From Ignavibacteria bacterium (GTDB taxonomy: Bacteria > Bacteroidota > Ignavibacteria > Tepidaquicellales > Tepidaquicellaceae): DNA of 64,000 nt. Within the stretch, counting starts at the first letter, position 1. The number at the start of each line of letters is the position of its first letter. Both the position numbers and the translations under genes were made by a program. The notes beneath the pieces were generated by a model. The model did not search any database. It was not told the origin of the DNA and saw nothing but the letters and a program-made list of their open reading frames with translations. The stretch covers positions 62,001-126,000 of the forward strand of contig JBAZNU010000001.1 in the NCBI GenBank assembly GCA_041649015.1, written 5' to 3'. Positions 32,323 through 42,332 of this stretch are shown piece by piece.

Positions 32323-34944
32323 TTATTTTATTAATAACATCTTCTTCGTTTCAGTATAATTTCCCGCTGTCATTTTATAGAAATACACGCCGCTGTTGAG
32401 TGCCGAGCCATCGAATGTTGCTTCGTATGTCCCGGGTTGCAGTCTTTCATTTACAAGTGTTTCAACTTCTCTGCCCATTACATCGTAAATTTTCAGTGCT
32501 ACTACTGAATTCTGACTTCCGACTTCTGACTTCTGAATATCAAACCTGATAACAGTTCTCGGATTAAACGGATTCGGATAGTTTTGTTTAAGAGCATAGT
32601 CATTCGGGAGTTCGCCATTTTGATTTTGTACGATTGTCGGAGTTGATGTCAACTTTATTTCCCAGATGCCGCTGCCGTGTGTGAGTGCGCGCATTTTCCT
32701 GCCGACCGGAACGTAGGAAAGGTCAAAGACAATTGAATAAGGCATTCCGTTTCTGAACTCGCCCCAGTTCGCTCCGCCGTTTGTGCTTGCGTAAACTCCA
32801 AGATCGTTGCCTACATAAATATTGTCCGGGTATAATGGGTCTGAGAAAACTGATTGTGTCGGAACATCAGGAAGATTCGATGTTATATCAATCCATGTCG
32901 TTCCCGCATCCGATGATTTATAAACGTGTCCTGTTCCAAATCCTCCGTATGTAACATATACTTCGCTCGCCTTGTAAGGATTTGTCGCTATTCTTGTCGG
33001 ATACCTGTTCGGCAGCGTTGCTGTTATATTTGTCCAGTTAGTACCGCCATTAATAGAACGGAATACTTTTGCTGAAACGCTTGTCGTTGGTGTTGTGCCG
33101 ACATATATGGTATCAACAGACAGCCAGGAAGTCGCCATAGACAATGCTTTCCCGCCGCCGAAGTTGTAAAGCGATGAGCCGAAGCTCGTTCCCGTGTTTG
33201 TTGATTTATAGAAATTTGTGCCCGCTATGTAAACTATGTTGGGATTTGAAGGGCATACAATAAACGGAGTATTAAAACAATAGTATGTTTCAGAGCCGGA
33301 ATTTGGAACGTTAAGATAATTAAATGAAACACCTCCATTTGTAGAGCGGGCAAGGTCGCCATAAGTGTATTCAGTGTAACAAATAAGCGGATTTTGTGAA
33401 TTCACCTGTGAGCAGAAACCATCGCCGCCAAATGTCTTGTACCATGCGGTTGTACCCTGATAGAATGCTGCACGGTTATCCTGAAGCCCGCCTAAACAGA
33501 AAACAGAATCAGTGAATGAATTGCCAAGCACTGCATAAAACTGAGATGTTACGTATCCTCCGTTGCATGAATAAAATGTTTCCCCGAAATTATTCGAGCG
33601 GTATAGTCCTCCGTCAGCTGCAATATATATTTTATTGGGATCTTTGGGATTATCAACATAGTAATGAACGTCTGCATGTACAAAGTTTGTAGGACCTTCG
33701 GGCTGCCCTGGAGGAGTTGCACCTGTATTCCATGCTGACCAGCTCGATTTTTTTGTGAAACTCGTCCCGCCGTTCGTTGACTTATGTACATCAAGACATC
33801 CGACAAGTATTGTATTCGGGTCGTTTGCTTTTACAAAGTGACCTTGATTGTACCAGCCCTGATTGCTCGATGGGACTGACGTAGAGCCGGGTGTCCAGTT
33901 TGCGCCTGCGTTTGTGCTTCTGTAATATCCGACGTACGATGTAATATCATTTGCTATGTTTGCATAAATATAATTTGGATTGCCCCTGTACATCTGAAGC
34001 GTTGCCTTTCCAGACCAGAATGAAGGCAATCCGCCCGTGAGCTTTGCCCAGTTGATTCCTCCGTTAGTGGTTTTATATATACCGACATTTGCGTTCGGCA
34101 TGTTGTTGCTGAGATTTCCGACAGATGCATAAAGAATATTTGTGTCAATTGGATTAATTAATAAATCCATTACCATCTGATAGTTCAATACATTAACCCA
34201 TGATACACCTGCATCATAGGATTTATAAACACCCTCGCTTGTTGCCGAGTAAACTATGTTTGAATTTTTAGGATTGATTGATACGTTCCAGACTCCGCGC
34301 TGGTTGTTGTAAGTCCAGTCGAGAGATTTTGTCCATGTCGCACCGCCGTTAGTGGTTTTAAGAATACCTATACCGTACATGCCGCGCGTCAGACGGGCAT
34401 TCACGCCGTTGTTTATTGAATACTGGTAACCGTAGTTTTCTCCTGTTCCAATATACATAACATTGTGATTTGCCGAATCTATTGCTATCGAACTTACTGC
34501 TAAAGAAGGATAACCAGTATTTACAATGTCCCATGCATCGGCACCAAGTCCTCCGGTTGTGGACTTCCAGAGACCGCCCGATGCGGAGCCGATATAAACT
34601 ACACCCGTATCCACAGGATGTACCGCAAGCGATAGACTCCTGCCGCCTATGTTATTCGGACCGATTGATGTCCACTGCTGCGAAGAAGGATTATCAAATA
34701 CATCAGCAAGATTATTCTGTGAATACTCATATGCTTTATAGAATTTATCCGCAGGTATATCCTTATCGGGATAAGCACGGGCTTCACTGTAGAATTGTAA
34801 TGACTGCATAGCACCCGATGGTTTACCGAATCTGCTCTTGCCCTTTCTGGGACCTGGATTCAGAAAATCGGAGGAGTCAAGCAAGAAAAGCATTGCAGAG
34901 ATGAATACAAAGATGATAATTGAACCTGAGACGTATTTCTTCAT
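32323..34944 (-). CDS. T9SS-exported Asp-box (BNR/sortilin-like) beta-propeller protein
   Basis: An 873-residue secreted protein. An N-terminal hydrophobic segment (residues ~8-24) is followed by many Asp-box repeats of the form STxGGxxW or SxDxGxxW (KSTTGGLGADAW, KTTNGGATWTK, KSYDAGVSWV, KSSDAGTTWID), as in sialidase/sortilin-like propellers. At about 790 residues before the sorting domain it could form one or two propellers. The C-terminus is a type A T9SS sorting domain (YALKQNYPNPFNPRT, ending KMLLIK). A catalytic function is not evident; similar proteins in this group are annotated only as BNR-repeat or glycosyl-hydrolase-like. It lies 15 bp upstream of the related propeller gene and is read in the same direction. 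Confidence 0.87.
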   Translation of the reverse strand: MKKYVSGSIIIFVFISAMLFLLDSSDFLNPGPRKGKSRFGKPSGAMQSLQFYSEARAYPDKDIPADKFYKAYEYSQNNLADVFDNPSSQQWTSIGPNNIGGRSLSLAVHPVDTGVVYIGSASGGLWKSTTGGLGADAWDIVNTGYPSLAVSSIAIDSANHNVMYIGTGENYGYQYSINNGVNARLTRGMYGIGILKTTNGGATWTKSLDWTYNNQRGVWNVSINPKNSNIVYSATSEGVYKSYDAGVSWVNVLNYQMVMDLLINPIDTNILYASVGNLSNNMPNANVGIYKTTNGGINWAKLTGGLPSFWSGKATLQMYRGNPNYIYANIANDITSYVGYYRSTNAGANWTPGSTSVPSSNQGWYNQGHFVKANDPNTILVGCLDVHKSTNGGTSFTKKSSWSAWNTGATPPGQPEGPTNFVHADVHYYVDNPKDPNKIYIAADGGLYRSNNFGETFYSCNGGYVTSQFYAVLGNSFTDSVFCLGGLQDNRAAFYQGTTAWYKTFGGDGFCSQVNSQNPLICYTEYTYGDLARSTNGGVSFNYLNVPNSGSETYYCFNTPFIVCPSNPNIVYIAGTNFYKSTNTGTSFGSSLYNFGGGKALSMATSWLSVDTIYVGTTPTTSVSAKVFRSINGGTNWTNITATLPNRYPTRIATNPYKASEVYVTYGGFGTGHVYKSSDAGTTWIDITSNLPDVPTQSVFSDPLYPDNIYVGNDLGVYASTNGGANWGEFRNGMPYSIVFDLSYVPVGRKMRALTHGSGIWEIKLTSTPTIVQNQNGELPNDYALKQNYPNPFNPRTVIRFDIQKSEVGSQNSVVALKIYDVMGREVETLVNERLQPGTYEATFDGSALNSGVYFYKMTAGNYTETKKMLLIK
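32507..32534 (-). repeat. Heptamer tract in T9SS sorting domain (4 units)
   Basis: On the coding strand the units are AGAAGTC, AGAAGTC, GGAAGTC, AGAATTC, encoding part of QKSEVGSQNS. The first two are identical, the best substrate for slippage in the window. Confidence 0.85.
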
Positions 34945-35315
34945 GGTTGAAATATAAATTTATTTATATCATAATCTACTAAATAGAGTTTAAGATAAAA
35001 ATACATTTATGCATGCAGAGTGAGGGGGAATGTGCCTTATGAGATTGAATTCTTAATTAATTGCCGCCCTCTGAATGTTGAGCCTGCAGCGGGAAATGAA
35101 TACGCATTTGAGGAATGAAATATCGTTGCGGACGACAATACAGTGTTTATAAGGGTTTACGGATATAGTAGATTGTGTGGATTTACTATGTTTACGGGAA
35201 ATCAATACAGATTAGGGAAAACAGGGGGTCGGAAAAAAGTGTCATTTGTTTACTTCTTGCTTTTTTCATATTTCAATACTATTTTTAACTGTTTAATAAA
35301 TTAAATTACATAACT
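34945..35315. other. 371-bp region between divergent propeller and HU genes
   Basis: No gene was found. It should hold two divergent promoters. The right third, next to the HU gene, is AT-rich with several T-runs; no consensus promoter is assigned. Confidence 0.4.
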
Positions 35316-35594
35316 ATGAACAAAGAACAACTCATCGACAAATTAGCAGGTGATGCTAAAATCACAAAAGTAGCCGCAAGAGCAGTACTTGAATCATTCA
35401 TGACAGCCGTTAAAAAGGCAGTTAAAAAAGGTGACAGAGTAGGTCTCGTTGGTTTCGGTACTTTCTCATCTGGAAAGAGAAAAGCAAGAACAGGTAGAAA
35501 CCCGCAAACAGGAAAACCGATTAAGATTGCTGCGAAGAAAACTGTTAAATTCAAGGCAGGTAAAGAATTTAGCGATTTCGTAAACGGAAAATAA
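35316..35594 (+). CDS. HU-family DNA-binding protein
   Basis: A 92-residue histone-like protein that binds and bends DNA non-specifically as a dimer. It has the family sequence features NKEQLIDKLAGDAKITKVAA at the N-terminus, GDRVGLVGFGTFSSGKRKAR and GRNPQTGKPIKIAAKKTVKF in the arm and the beta-core, and a C-terminal helix. Length is standard. It is monocistronic, with its own terminator at 35621-35637, and convergent with the T9SS subtilase gene. High expression is likely, judging from this arrangement, but is inferred. Confidence 0.97.
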   Translation: MNKEQLIDKLAGDAKITKVAARAVLESFMTAVKKAVKKGDRVGLVGFGTFSSGKRKARTGRNPQTGKPIKIAAKKTVKFKAGKEFSDFVNGK

Positions 35595-35620
35595 ATTTAA
35601 GACAGTTTAACGAATAGAAG

Positions 35621-35637
35621 GCACTGCTTTGCAGTGC
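35621..35637 (+). terminator. Terminator of the HU gene
   Basis: GCACTGC (35621-35627), TTT loop, GCAGTGC (35631-35637), then TTTCTTATTTT. The T-rich tail is only on the plus strand, so it serves the HU gene. It lies 27 bp after the HU stop. Confidence 0.9.
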
Positions 35638-35641
35638 TTTC

Positions 35642-38600
35642 TTATTTTATAACCGCGAATTTACTCATGTTGCTTTCGACTTCCACGCCTTGGGAATTCT
35701 TGCCCTCTACTTTATAAATATAAATTCCGGAAGGTACTTCGTTTCCTTTGGAATCCCTGAGGTCCCACTCAACACCGCCGTTACCGTCGTTCTCCGTCAG
35801 TTCGGCTACCGTTACCCCGGTAAGACTGTACACGTATATTTTAGCGGTCTTTGTCAGGTTTGCGAAAGTAACAGACTGTTTTGATGCTTTGCTTTTGCTG
35901 AAAGGATTCGGATATACTGAAATTCCCGAAAGGTCTTCTTTTACAAAACTGAGACTGAACATACTGCCACTTCCGTTAACTATTTTTGCGCCGCTCTCGG
36001 AAAATATATTGTTAAGTCTTATGAAATAAGTCTTTCCGCTCGCACCGATATTTCCTTTGCTGTTAACACCGAGGTGCAGAAGTTTTTTATTTGAATTATC
36101 CCTTCCCGCGGAAATTACTTTCAGGTTAAACGGCTCAATAACATAGTTTGAAAGATTATAAGCTGATACTGTATCAACATTATCGTTAAATTCTACTGTA
36201 AGCATATCATTGCTCACAAGCTTCAACGTGCTTATATAAAATGAAGATGAATCATATTCCTGAACTGTAAATGATACAGCATTAGTATCAACAGGCGACG
36301 CATTGTAATCTAACAAACCCTTTGTTGTTATCGCATTCGTACCGTTACTGATTTTATCCTTAAAACTTAGAACATATTCATAATTGCTTTTGATAGCAAC
36401 GCTGTTTGGATTTTTTATACCGTTTAAGAAGAACGAATCAGGATTTGGAACCACAACAGGGATTTTTTCGGAGAACTTAAGAAATACGCTGCCTTTGTCA
36501 TAGATGGCACTCAATAGTTTTGACTTGTTGTGAACATAAACTTTTACTGAACCTGACAAAATGCTTTCTCTTACTGTTTTGGTTGTATCAATCGCAGAAA
36601 CTTTATAGTAGTAATCTCTTTTATTGCTTACTGAATTATCACTATAACCAAATGATGAGGTTGAATCTATTAGTGTGTATCCCGTTGAATCGCTATTCCC
36701 TTTGTAAATTCTATAGTACTGCGCACCGATTACTTTCTGGAATGAAATATTCACAGAGTTTGAGTCAGCGCTGTAACCCTTTAAACCCGTTGGCGTCGAA
36801 GGACCTGCAAAGGGAATATTCTTTTCCAGAAATATCAGAGAGTCGGCAGTGTTCACACCGACTTCTTTTATTCCGTTATTATCAAAATCATATGTTATCG
36901 AATTGTACGAGTTAATACCTTCTTTGAAGAATACAGGTTCATACTTGTTTGACGTCTGATTATATTTAACCACGTATAATGAATTTCCCTCGCTTATTAT
37001 TAACTCATCTTTAATATCGTTATCTGTATCACCTGACTTCGAGGAAATTTCAGACTGCGGGTTGTTGTTGTACAATTCAATCGAAGCATATTCAGAGAAT
37101 GAATTATTGCCTGTACTTTTTATAAACAGCACGGAAAAAAGTCTTACGGGTATGGCAAGTTCAGTACTGAAGCCGACAGCTATTTCTTTTTGTCCGTCAC
37201 CATTAAAATCGCCGAGACTTAAGTTATCGCCTTTGATTACAAGAGGATACTCTTCATGGAAAAATAAAGCAAATGTATTTCCGTTGACATATTCATATAT
37301 ATTGACAGAGGTTTTCTGTACACCATCGCTGTCGAAGAAAGAATTCGTGAAAACAATTTCAATCTTGCCGTCATTATCGAAATCATGAACAAGTGTATTC
37401 TGTGAGTTGGCAAAATTAGAAGCGTTTGAAGGAAGATAATTTAAATATGCAAAATCAGATACGTTAACCTGATATTTCATTATACTGAGTCCGTTAACAT
37501 CAAAACCAAGAATCTCTTCACCACCGTCTCCGTCAACATCAGCATACCTTGACGACCAGAATTCATTCTGACTACCGCTTTCCCATATCTTTACAGAAGG
37601 CACCTGATAATCGTTTGGAGATTGATAAATGCTTCCCGCTCTTTGCTGGGATGATGTAAGCAGACTCCATTTGTTATTCCTTAAAATAATATCACGTATT
37701 ACGTTACTTCCAATCCATGCAGGTGTGGAAAGATTAAATTTATTTCCGTTAAATTCATATATCTCTGCTGTTAATCCGGTATTAAGATTGTTTATAAACA
37801 CATTCTTTCTGCCGGAATTACTAATATCAACTACTTTGTCAAATACCTGTGACTTCGGCAGGCTATAAGGTTTCTGTATATACGAGTATATATCAATCTG
37901 CTTCTTTGTTTTGAAATGAAATGAGGAATCATTGAGAATTGTATTCTTTCCGTTTAACGAACTTGCTTCCAGATAGTATTCATAATCGGTTTCAGCCGAA
38001 AGTTTAAAATGCTCAAGCTGTGCGAAATGATTGGTTGTTATATAACCGATATTGCCTTCATCAGCCGGAATTGAGGTGTATGGTTCGTTTACATTCCTGC
38101 GTTTATAATAAATAAAACCTTTAGTCGGAACGTTTGTATTAAACGTAATGAATTCCGAGAAACCGTCTTTATAAACTATCTCTCCGTTTGTATAGTTGGT
38201 TATTTGCGGAAGGGCTTCACTCTTATTAATTATAGTGCTGTGCTCAATTATTTTTCCGCTTCCGGAAAAGATTTGAAGTTTAAGTGTATAGATAGTGTCC
38301 TGTAAAGATGATGTATTCCATTTAAAAACTGTATCCCTTATAACCTGAACAGAAGATGAGAAAAGATTTGTATAATTATCCGGCTTTAGTCCTGTACCAA
38401 ACTTTAAAGAATAAGAATTAAAAAAGGCAGAGGCAGCCGTTAAAGCAATATTCACGGTATCGTTCGTAAAACTGTAGTTAAGATAAGGAGAATATATTCT
38501 TACAGTTGTAGGATTATTATAATTCTGATAAGCAGATAACGAATTAAGAATTCCGGAGGAGTAATAGTCATCCCAGTTTGTCTGATTAGGAAAATATCTT

Positions 38601-39853
38601 GTTGAAGAGACAAGAATACCTCTTAAATCTTCGTTTGATAGTGTAGGATTCTTTGCCATCAACAATGATGCTATTGAAGCAACAATCGGTGCGGAGAATG
38701 AAGTGCCGTTTGCATACATATAATCATTGCCAAACTCCTGTGAACCCTGACTAAGCCGCGATGTTGTAAGGATATTAACGCCGGGTACATAAAGGTCAAC
38801 TGTCACTCCATAAGCAGAGAATGATGCCTTGTTATAATTTTCGTCGTTTGCCCCAACAGAAATTACCTCATCGAAAGAAGAAGGATAATGTAGTACATAA
38901 GAATTATCGTTGCCCGCTGAAGCAACAAGTACAACATTATTAGCATAAGCAAATTTTATAACATCACGAAGTAAATCGCTGTATATGTAATCGCCGAAGC
39001 TCATGTTGATGACTTTTACTCCCTGCATGACAGAGTAAAGTATTCCAGATGCGATATGGTCTTCGTAACCTATACCCTGTGAATTGAAGCATTTCAGTAT
39101 TAATGATTTTGAACCCGCAGTTACAGATGATATACCTATGCCGTTATTGAATCCTGCTGAAATAACACCTGCAACGCATGTTCCATGAGAGTATATATTA
39201 TCATCATCAACATTGTTGGTATTTGTAATAAAATTCCAGCCGCGCCAGTTATCAACGAATCCGTCATTATCATCATCAATCCCGTTATTCTCTTTGCCGT
39301 TGCCGTATTCTCCCGTGTTTATAAAATAGCTTTGCTGAAGGTCAGGATGAAGGAAATCCATACCTGAATCTATAATACCGACAAGCGTTCCACCCTGCTG
39401 CGAATCCCAGATAGGAGGAACATTTACCATGTTTAAATAATATTGATTGGAAAAGTATGTATCGTTAGTAGTCACAGACTCAAGATTCAGGCTCCTTATT
39501 TCGTTAATGTATTCAACGTATTTATTCATCTTAATTTCTGAAACAAGGTTGTTCACTTCCGATGTGTTGGCGCTGAGTATGAATATTTTATCAAGACCAT
39601 TGTTCTCATTATTCTTAAGATTAAGCTTGGAAACATACTTATTAAAAAGCCGGGCAGACGTAATAATATTGTATTTTTCTATTGATTTCAACAAAGGATT
39701 TTGTGAATTTCTTAGGTTATTATTTGCGAAATCACTAAGAACGGTTTCAGGAGTATTCTGTTTGAACTTAATTACTAATCTTGCAGACTGCGGAAAAACT
39801 GAGGAGGCAGCCGATAGTAATAACAACAGCAATATGAGCTTTTTAAAAAACAT
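35642..39853 (-). CDS. T9SS-exported subtilisin-family (S8) serine protease
   Basis: A 1403-residue secreted protease. A signal peptide is followed by a propeptide-like region to about residue 125. The S8 catalytic triad is Asp162 (GIIDSGMDFLHPDL), His223 (YSHGTCVAGVISAG) and Ser385 (NGTSFSAPIVAS), with ASAGNDNS carrying the oxyanion Asn. There are several beta-sandwich segments after ~450. FG-GAP-like calcium turns occur at DVDGDGGEEI, DFDNDGKIEI and DFNGDGQKEI, followed by fibronectin-III-like segments. It ends with a T9SS sorting domain (SVYPNPFSK, SGIYIYKVEG, SKFAVIK) that differs from the NYPNPFNP type. It has no heptamer tract. Probably extracellular proteolysis or propeptide processing; the substrate is unknown. 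Confidence 0.9.
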   Translation of the reverse strand: MFFKKLILLLLLLSAASSVFPQSARLVIKFKQNTPETVLSDFANNNLRNSQNPLLKSIEKYNIITSARLFNKYVSKLNLKNNENNGLDKIFILSANTSEVNNLVSEIKMNKYVEYINEIRSLNLESVTTNDTYFSNQYYLNMVNVPPIWDSQQGGTLVGIIDSGMDFLHPDLQQSYFINTGEYGNGKENNGIDDDNDGFVDNWRGWNFITNTNNVDDDNIYSHGTCVAGVISAGFNNGIGISSVTAGSKSLILKCFNSQGIGYEDHIASGILYSVMQGVKVINMSFGDYIYSDLLRDVIKFAYANNVVLVASAGNDNSYVLHYPSSFDEVISVGANDENYNKASFSAYGVTVDLYVPGVNILTTSRLSQGSQEFGNDYMYANGTSFSAPIVASIASLLMAKNPTLSNEDLRGILVSSTRYFPNQTNWDDYYSSGILNSLSAYQNYNNPTTVRIYSPYLNYSFTNDTVNIALTAASAFFNSYSLKFGTGLKPDNYTNLFSSSVQVIRDTVFKWNTSSLQDTIYTLKLQIFSGSGKIIEHSTIINKSEALPQITNYTNGEIVYKDGFSEFITFNTNVPTKGFIYYKRRNVNEPYTSIPADEGNIGYITTNHFAQLEHFKLSAETDYEYYLEASSLNGKNTILNDSSFHFKTKKQIDIYSYIQKPYSLPKSQVFDKVVDISNSGRKNVFINNLNTGLTAEIYEFNGNKFNLSTPAWIGSNVIRDIILRNNKWSLLTSSQQRAGSIYQSPNDYQVPSVKIWESGSQNEFWSSRYADVDGDGGEEILGFDVNGLSIMKYQVNVSDFAYLNYLPSNASNFANSQNTLVHDFDNDGKIEIVFTNSFFDSDGVQKTSVNIYEYVNGNTFALFFHEEYPLVIKGDNLSLGDFNGDGQKEIAVGFSTELAIPVRLFSVLFIKSTGNNSFSEYASIELYNNNPQSEISSKSGDTDNDIKDELIISEGNSLYVVKYNQTSNKYEPVFFKEGINSYNSITYDFDNNGIKEVGVNTADSLIFLEKNIPFAGPSTPTGLKGYSADSNSVNISFQKVIGAQYYRIYKGNSDSTGYTLIDSTSSFGYSDNSVSNKRDYYYKVSAIDTTKTVRESILSGSVKVYVHNKSKLLSAIYDKGSVFLKFSEKIPVVVPNPDSFFLNGIKNPNSVAIKSNYEYVLSFKDKISNGTNAITTKGLLDYNASPVDTNAVSFTVQEYDSSSFYISTLKLVSNDMLTVEFNDNVDTVSAYNLSNYVIEPFNLKVISAGRDNSNKKLLHLGVNSKGNIGASGKTYFIRLNNIFSESGAKIVNGSGSMFSLSFVKEDLSGISVYPNPFSKSKASKQSVTFANLTKTAKIYVYSLTGVTVAELTENDGNGGVEWDLRDSKGNEVPSGIYIYKVEGKNSQGVEVESNMSKFAVIK

Positions 39854-39927
39854 TGATACGTAATAATAACAAGTTCATACTTTAAAAAATATTACAAATT
39901 AAATATATTTTATTGGAAAACTACATC

Positions 39928-40626
39928 ATGAAAAATTCAAGATTCTACATCTTTATTGTAATTGCCATTTTAAGTATGGTTACTTTAAGTTCATGCTTAA
40001 ACATTGACCGGAAAATTAAAATAAACAGCAACGGAACAGGAACAGAGGTGCAAACATTTGATATTGATAGAAATTTTTATCAGATAATATTTACGATGGT
40101 ACAATCTCTGGATTCGTCTAAAGCAATATCGGTTAAAGATTCTCTTTATAATCACGATGTGATGCTAATTCCGATAAGGGAAAATCTCGGCGCAAAAGAA
40201 GGGATTCAGCTTATATCATTGACAGGAACGACGAATGAAGACTCTTCGGTTACATACAGGTTTGAATATAATTTTGATGACGTTTCAAAACTTGGTTACG
40301 CAACAAACATGTCTGCAAAAGAAATGTCCGGTGAACAAGAAAGTAAATCTGAAATCGTCTGGAAAGAAAACGAGAATACGATAAACTTCAGTTTGTTATA
40401 CAAACCCGACCCGGGTAATGATATGGACCAAGAAGACAACATGAAGGCATTTTCATTTTTATTCGCTAATAAAAACGTAAATTTTGAGATTGAGTTTCCA
40501 TACGAGATTGAAAGCAGCAATGCTTTGAGTACTGAAGGTAATAAGGGAAAATGGTCTTTTCCTGTTTCAGAACTAATGCTCGATAAGACAAAGAAACTTT
40601 ACCTTGAAGCCGTACTGAAAAAGTAG
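39928..40626 (+). CDS. Predicted lipoprotein of unknown function
   Basis: A 232-residue SPII lipoprotein beginning MKNSRFYIFIVIAILSMVTL, with the lipidated Cys at 23 (LSSC). The remainder is soluble, with an N-terminal strand NIDRKIKINSNGTGTEVQTF that recalls a family of small exported proteins found in Bacteroidota; the family is not named here. ATG at 39928 is chosen over an upstream in-frame TTG. It is convergent with the amidohydrolase (2-bp gap), so terminators must overlap within the genes. Confidence 0.65.
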   Translation: MKNSRFYIFIVIAILSMVTLSSCLNIDRKIKINSNGTGTEVQTFDIDRNFYQIIFTMVQSLDSSKAISVKDSLYNHDVMLIPIRENLGAKEGIQLISLTGTTNEDSSVTYRFEYNFDDVSKLGYATNMSAKEMSGEQESKSEIVWKENENTINFSLLYKPDPGNDMDQEDNMKAFSFLFANKNVNFEIEFPYEIESSNALSTEGNKGKWSFPVSELMLDKTKKLYLEAVLKK

Positions 40627-40628
40627 TA

Positions 40629-42197
40629 TTACTTGCTGTAAATGATTTTGCCGTTGATGAACGTTGTTTCAACAACGGCATTTTTAATCTCATCGGGACT
40701 GATTTGAAATATATCTCTATCAACCACTATCAAATCTGCCTGCTTGTCCTCTCTTATACTGCCTTTAATATTTTCCTCATAACTTGCATACGCATTATTA
40801 ATAGTATATGCTTTCAGGCAGGTCTCGAGATCGAGACACATATCAGTATTAAATCCATTTTCAAAACCTGCTGCCTTGCGGGTCATAGCATAATATATAT
40901 TCTCAAACGGATTTTCAGGAACAACAGGAAAATCAGTCCCGAAACATATTATATTGCCTCTATCAACAAGTTTCTTAAATACATGTGTGGTTTCGGGGTG
41001 GACAAGATTCTCAGTTGCTACTTTTGCGTCAAAGAAAAGATGAGCCGGCTGGACAGATGAAATAATGTTAAGTTTTTTAAATCTGTCAAGGTCTTTTTCA
41101 GATACGTGTTGAATATGTTCAAGCCTCACTCTTCTGTCCCAGATACCGCTTTTCGTTTTAAGCTCTTCCACAAGGTCAAGCGCTTCGCTGACGGCTCTAT
41201 CCCCGATTACATGTACAACAAGCTGGAGACTTGCTTTATCAATTTTGAAAGCCCGTTCTTTTAGTAAACCGCTTGTTACTTCTTCTGTACTTAAACCGGA
41301 GGATTCAGTACCTTTGTAATTATCGAAGAACAAAGCAGTCTTACTGGAAAGGGATCCATCGTAAAAAGCCTTCATTCCACCGAAACGTATGAATGATTTA
41401 TAAGGAGAAAACTCGTTTCTGTATTCGTCCACCTTTTCATACTCGGTAAAAGGCACAACAGAATTAATCTTAAGATTCAATTCTTTATCATCAAAAAGTG
41501 ATTTGTAAACATCGAGGTCTTCGCGCCAGGAAATATCGGTTACCGATGTGATTCCGAATGAATGGAGTCTTTCTATCTGTGTTTTAAGAATTTCCTTTTT
41601 CTCTGATATGCTTTTTTGCGGCAAATTATGAATTACGAAGTACATAGCTCTTTCTTTCAATTCACCGGTAAGATTACCATCGGAATCTTTTATAACTTCA
41701 TCAGAGGAAAAATTATCGACAACATTTCTTATATTAAGTTTTTCAAGAGCAAGAGTATTACAGACAATAGAATGCAGGTCTGTACGGAAAAGAACTACAG
41801 GGATATCGCTGCAGATGCTGTCTATAAAGTTTTTGTTTATTGTAATGTCTTCATTGAAATTAGCTTCCGAGAAATAGCCTCCTAAAATCCAGCTGCTTTT
41901 CTTCAGATTACTTCTGTAAGAATGGATTTGGGTTTCAAAATCTTTGCGGGAGGCAGAATATCTAAGATTTACTTCTGAATTGACAAGAGCACCTTTTAAC
42001 AAATGGCAATGCCCGTCAGTGAAAGCAGGCAGAACAAGTTTTCCTTTAAGGTCGATAGCATCAGAATAAATATTCTTATCATCTGCTTTACCTTTGCCAA
42101 CGAATATAATTGTTCCGGTATCTGAATCTATTCCGACCGTTGAAGCATAATATCCGCTGCTAAGCCAGATTTTTCCGTTATAGAGTAGTGTTTTCAT
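40629..42197 (-). CDS. YtcJ-like metal-dependent amidohydrolase
   Basis: A 522-residue amidohydrolase-3-family enzyme. The metal motif is FTDGHCHLLKGAL, with LVVHVIGDRAVSEALD, RVRLEHIQHVSE and CFGTDFPVVPENP as later ligand blocks. The C-terminal beta-domain is SIREDKQADLIVVDRD. YtcJ-type enzymes hydrolyse amide or lactam substrates, but the substrate is not predictable. The active-site Asp is in GTDFP. ATG at 42197 is chosen over an upstream in-frame TTG. It is monocistronic and divergent from the DUF438 gene. Given its location near purine catabolism it could join that pathway, which is speculative. Confidence 0.85.
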   Translation of the reverse strand: MKTLLYNGKIWLSSGYYASTVGIDSDTGTIIFVGKGKADDKNIYSDAIDLKGKLVLPAFTDGHCHLLKGALVNSEVNLRYSASRKDFETQIHSYRSNLKKSSWILGGYFSEANFNEDITINKNFIDSICSDIPVVLFRTDLHSIVCNTLALEKLNIRNVVDNFSSDEVIKDSDGNLTGELKERAMYFVIHNLPQKSISEKKEILKTQIERLHSFGITSVTDISWREDLDVYKSLFDDKELNLKINSVVPFTEYEKVDEYRNEFSPYKSFIRFGGMKAFYDGSLSSKTALFFDNYKGTESSGLSTEEVTSGLLKERAFKIDKASLQLVVHVIGDRAVSEALDLVEELKTKSGIWDRRVRLEHIQHVSEKDLDRFKKLNIISSVQPAHLFFDAKVATENLVHPETTHVFKKLVDRGNIICFGTDFPVVPENPFENIYYAMTRKAAGFENGFNTDMCLDLETCLKAYTINNAYASYEENIKGSIREDKQADLIVVDRDIFQISPDEIKNAVVETTFINGKIIYSK

Positions 42198-42332
42198 AGA
42201 CAAATTTATTTAATGCCAGAGAATAGAACAACGTAAAAATATATTAATTTAGATACTATTTGAAACCAAATAATTATAATGGTTGTTGATTATAATAAGA
42301 CTATATTGTCTGATAATAAACATTAGAATTTT

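Noticed and set aside
35306..35554. Antisense frame over the HU gene
   Set aside because: Fully contained in the HU gene on the other strand; HU has the family sequence and its own terminator.
39913..39927. TTG start for the lipoprotein at 39928
   Set aside because: The ATG five codons later begins directly with a normal SPII signal.
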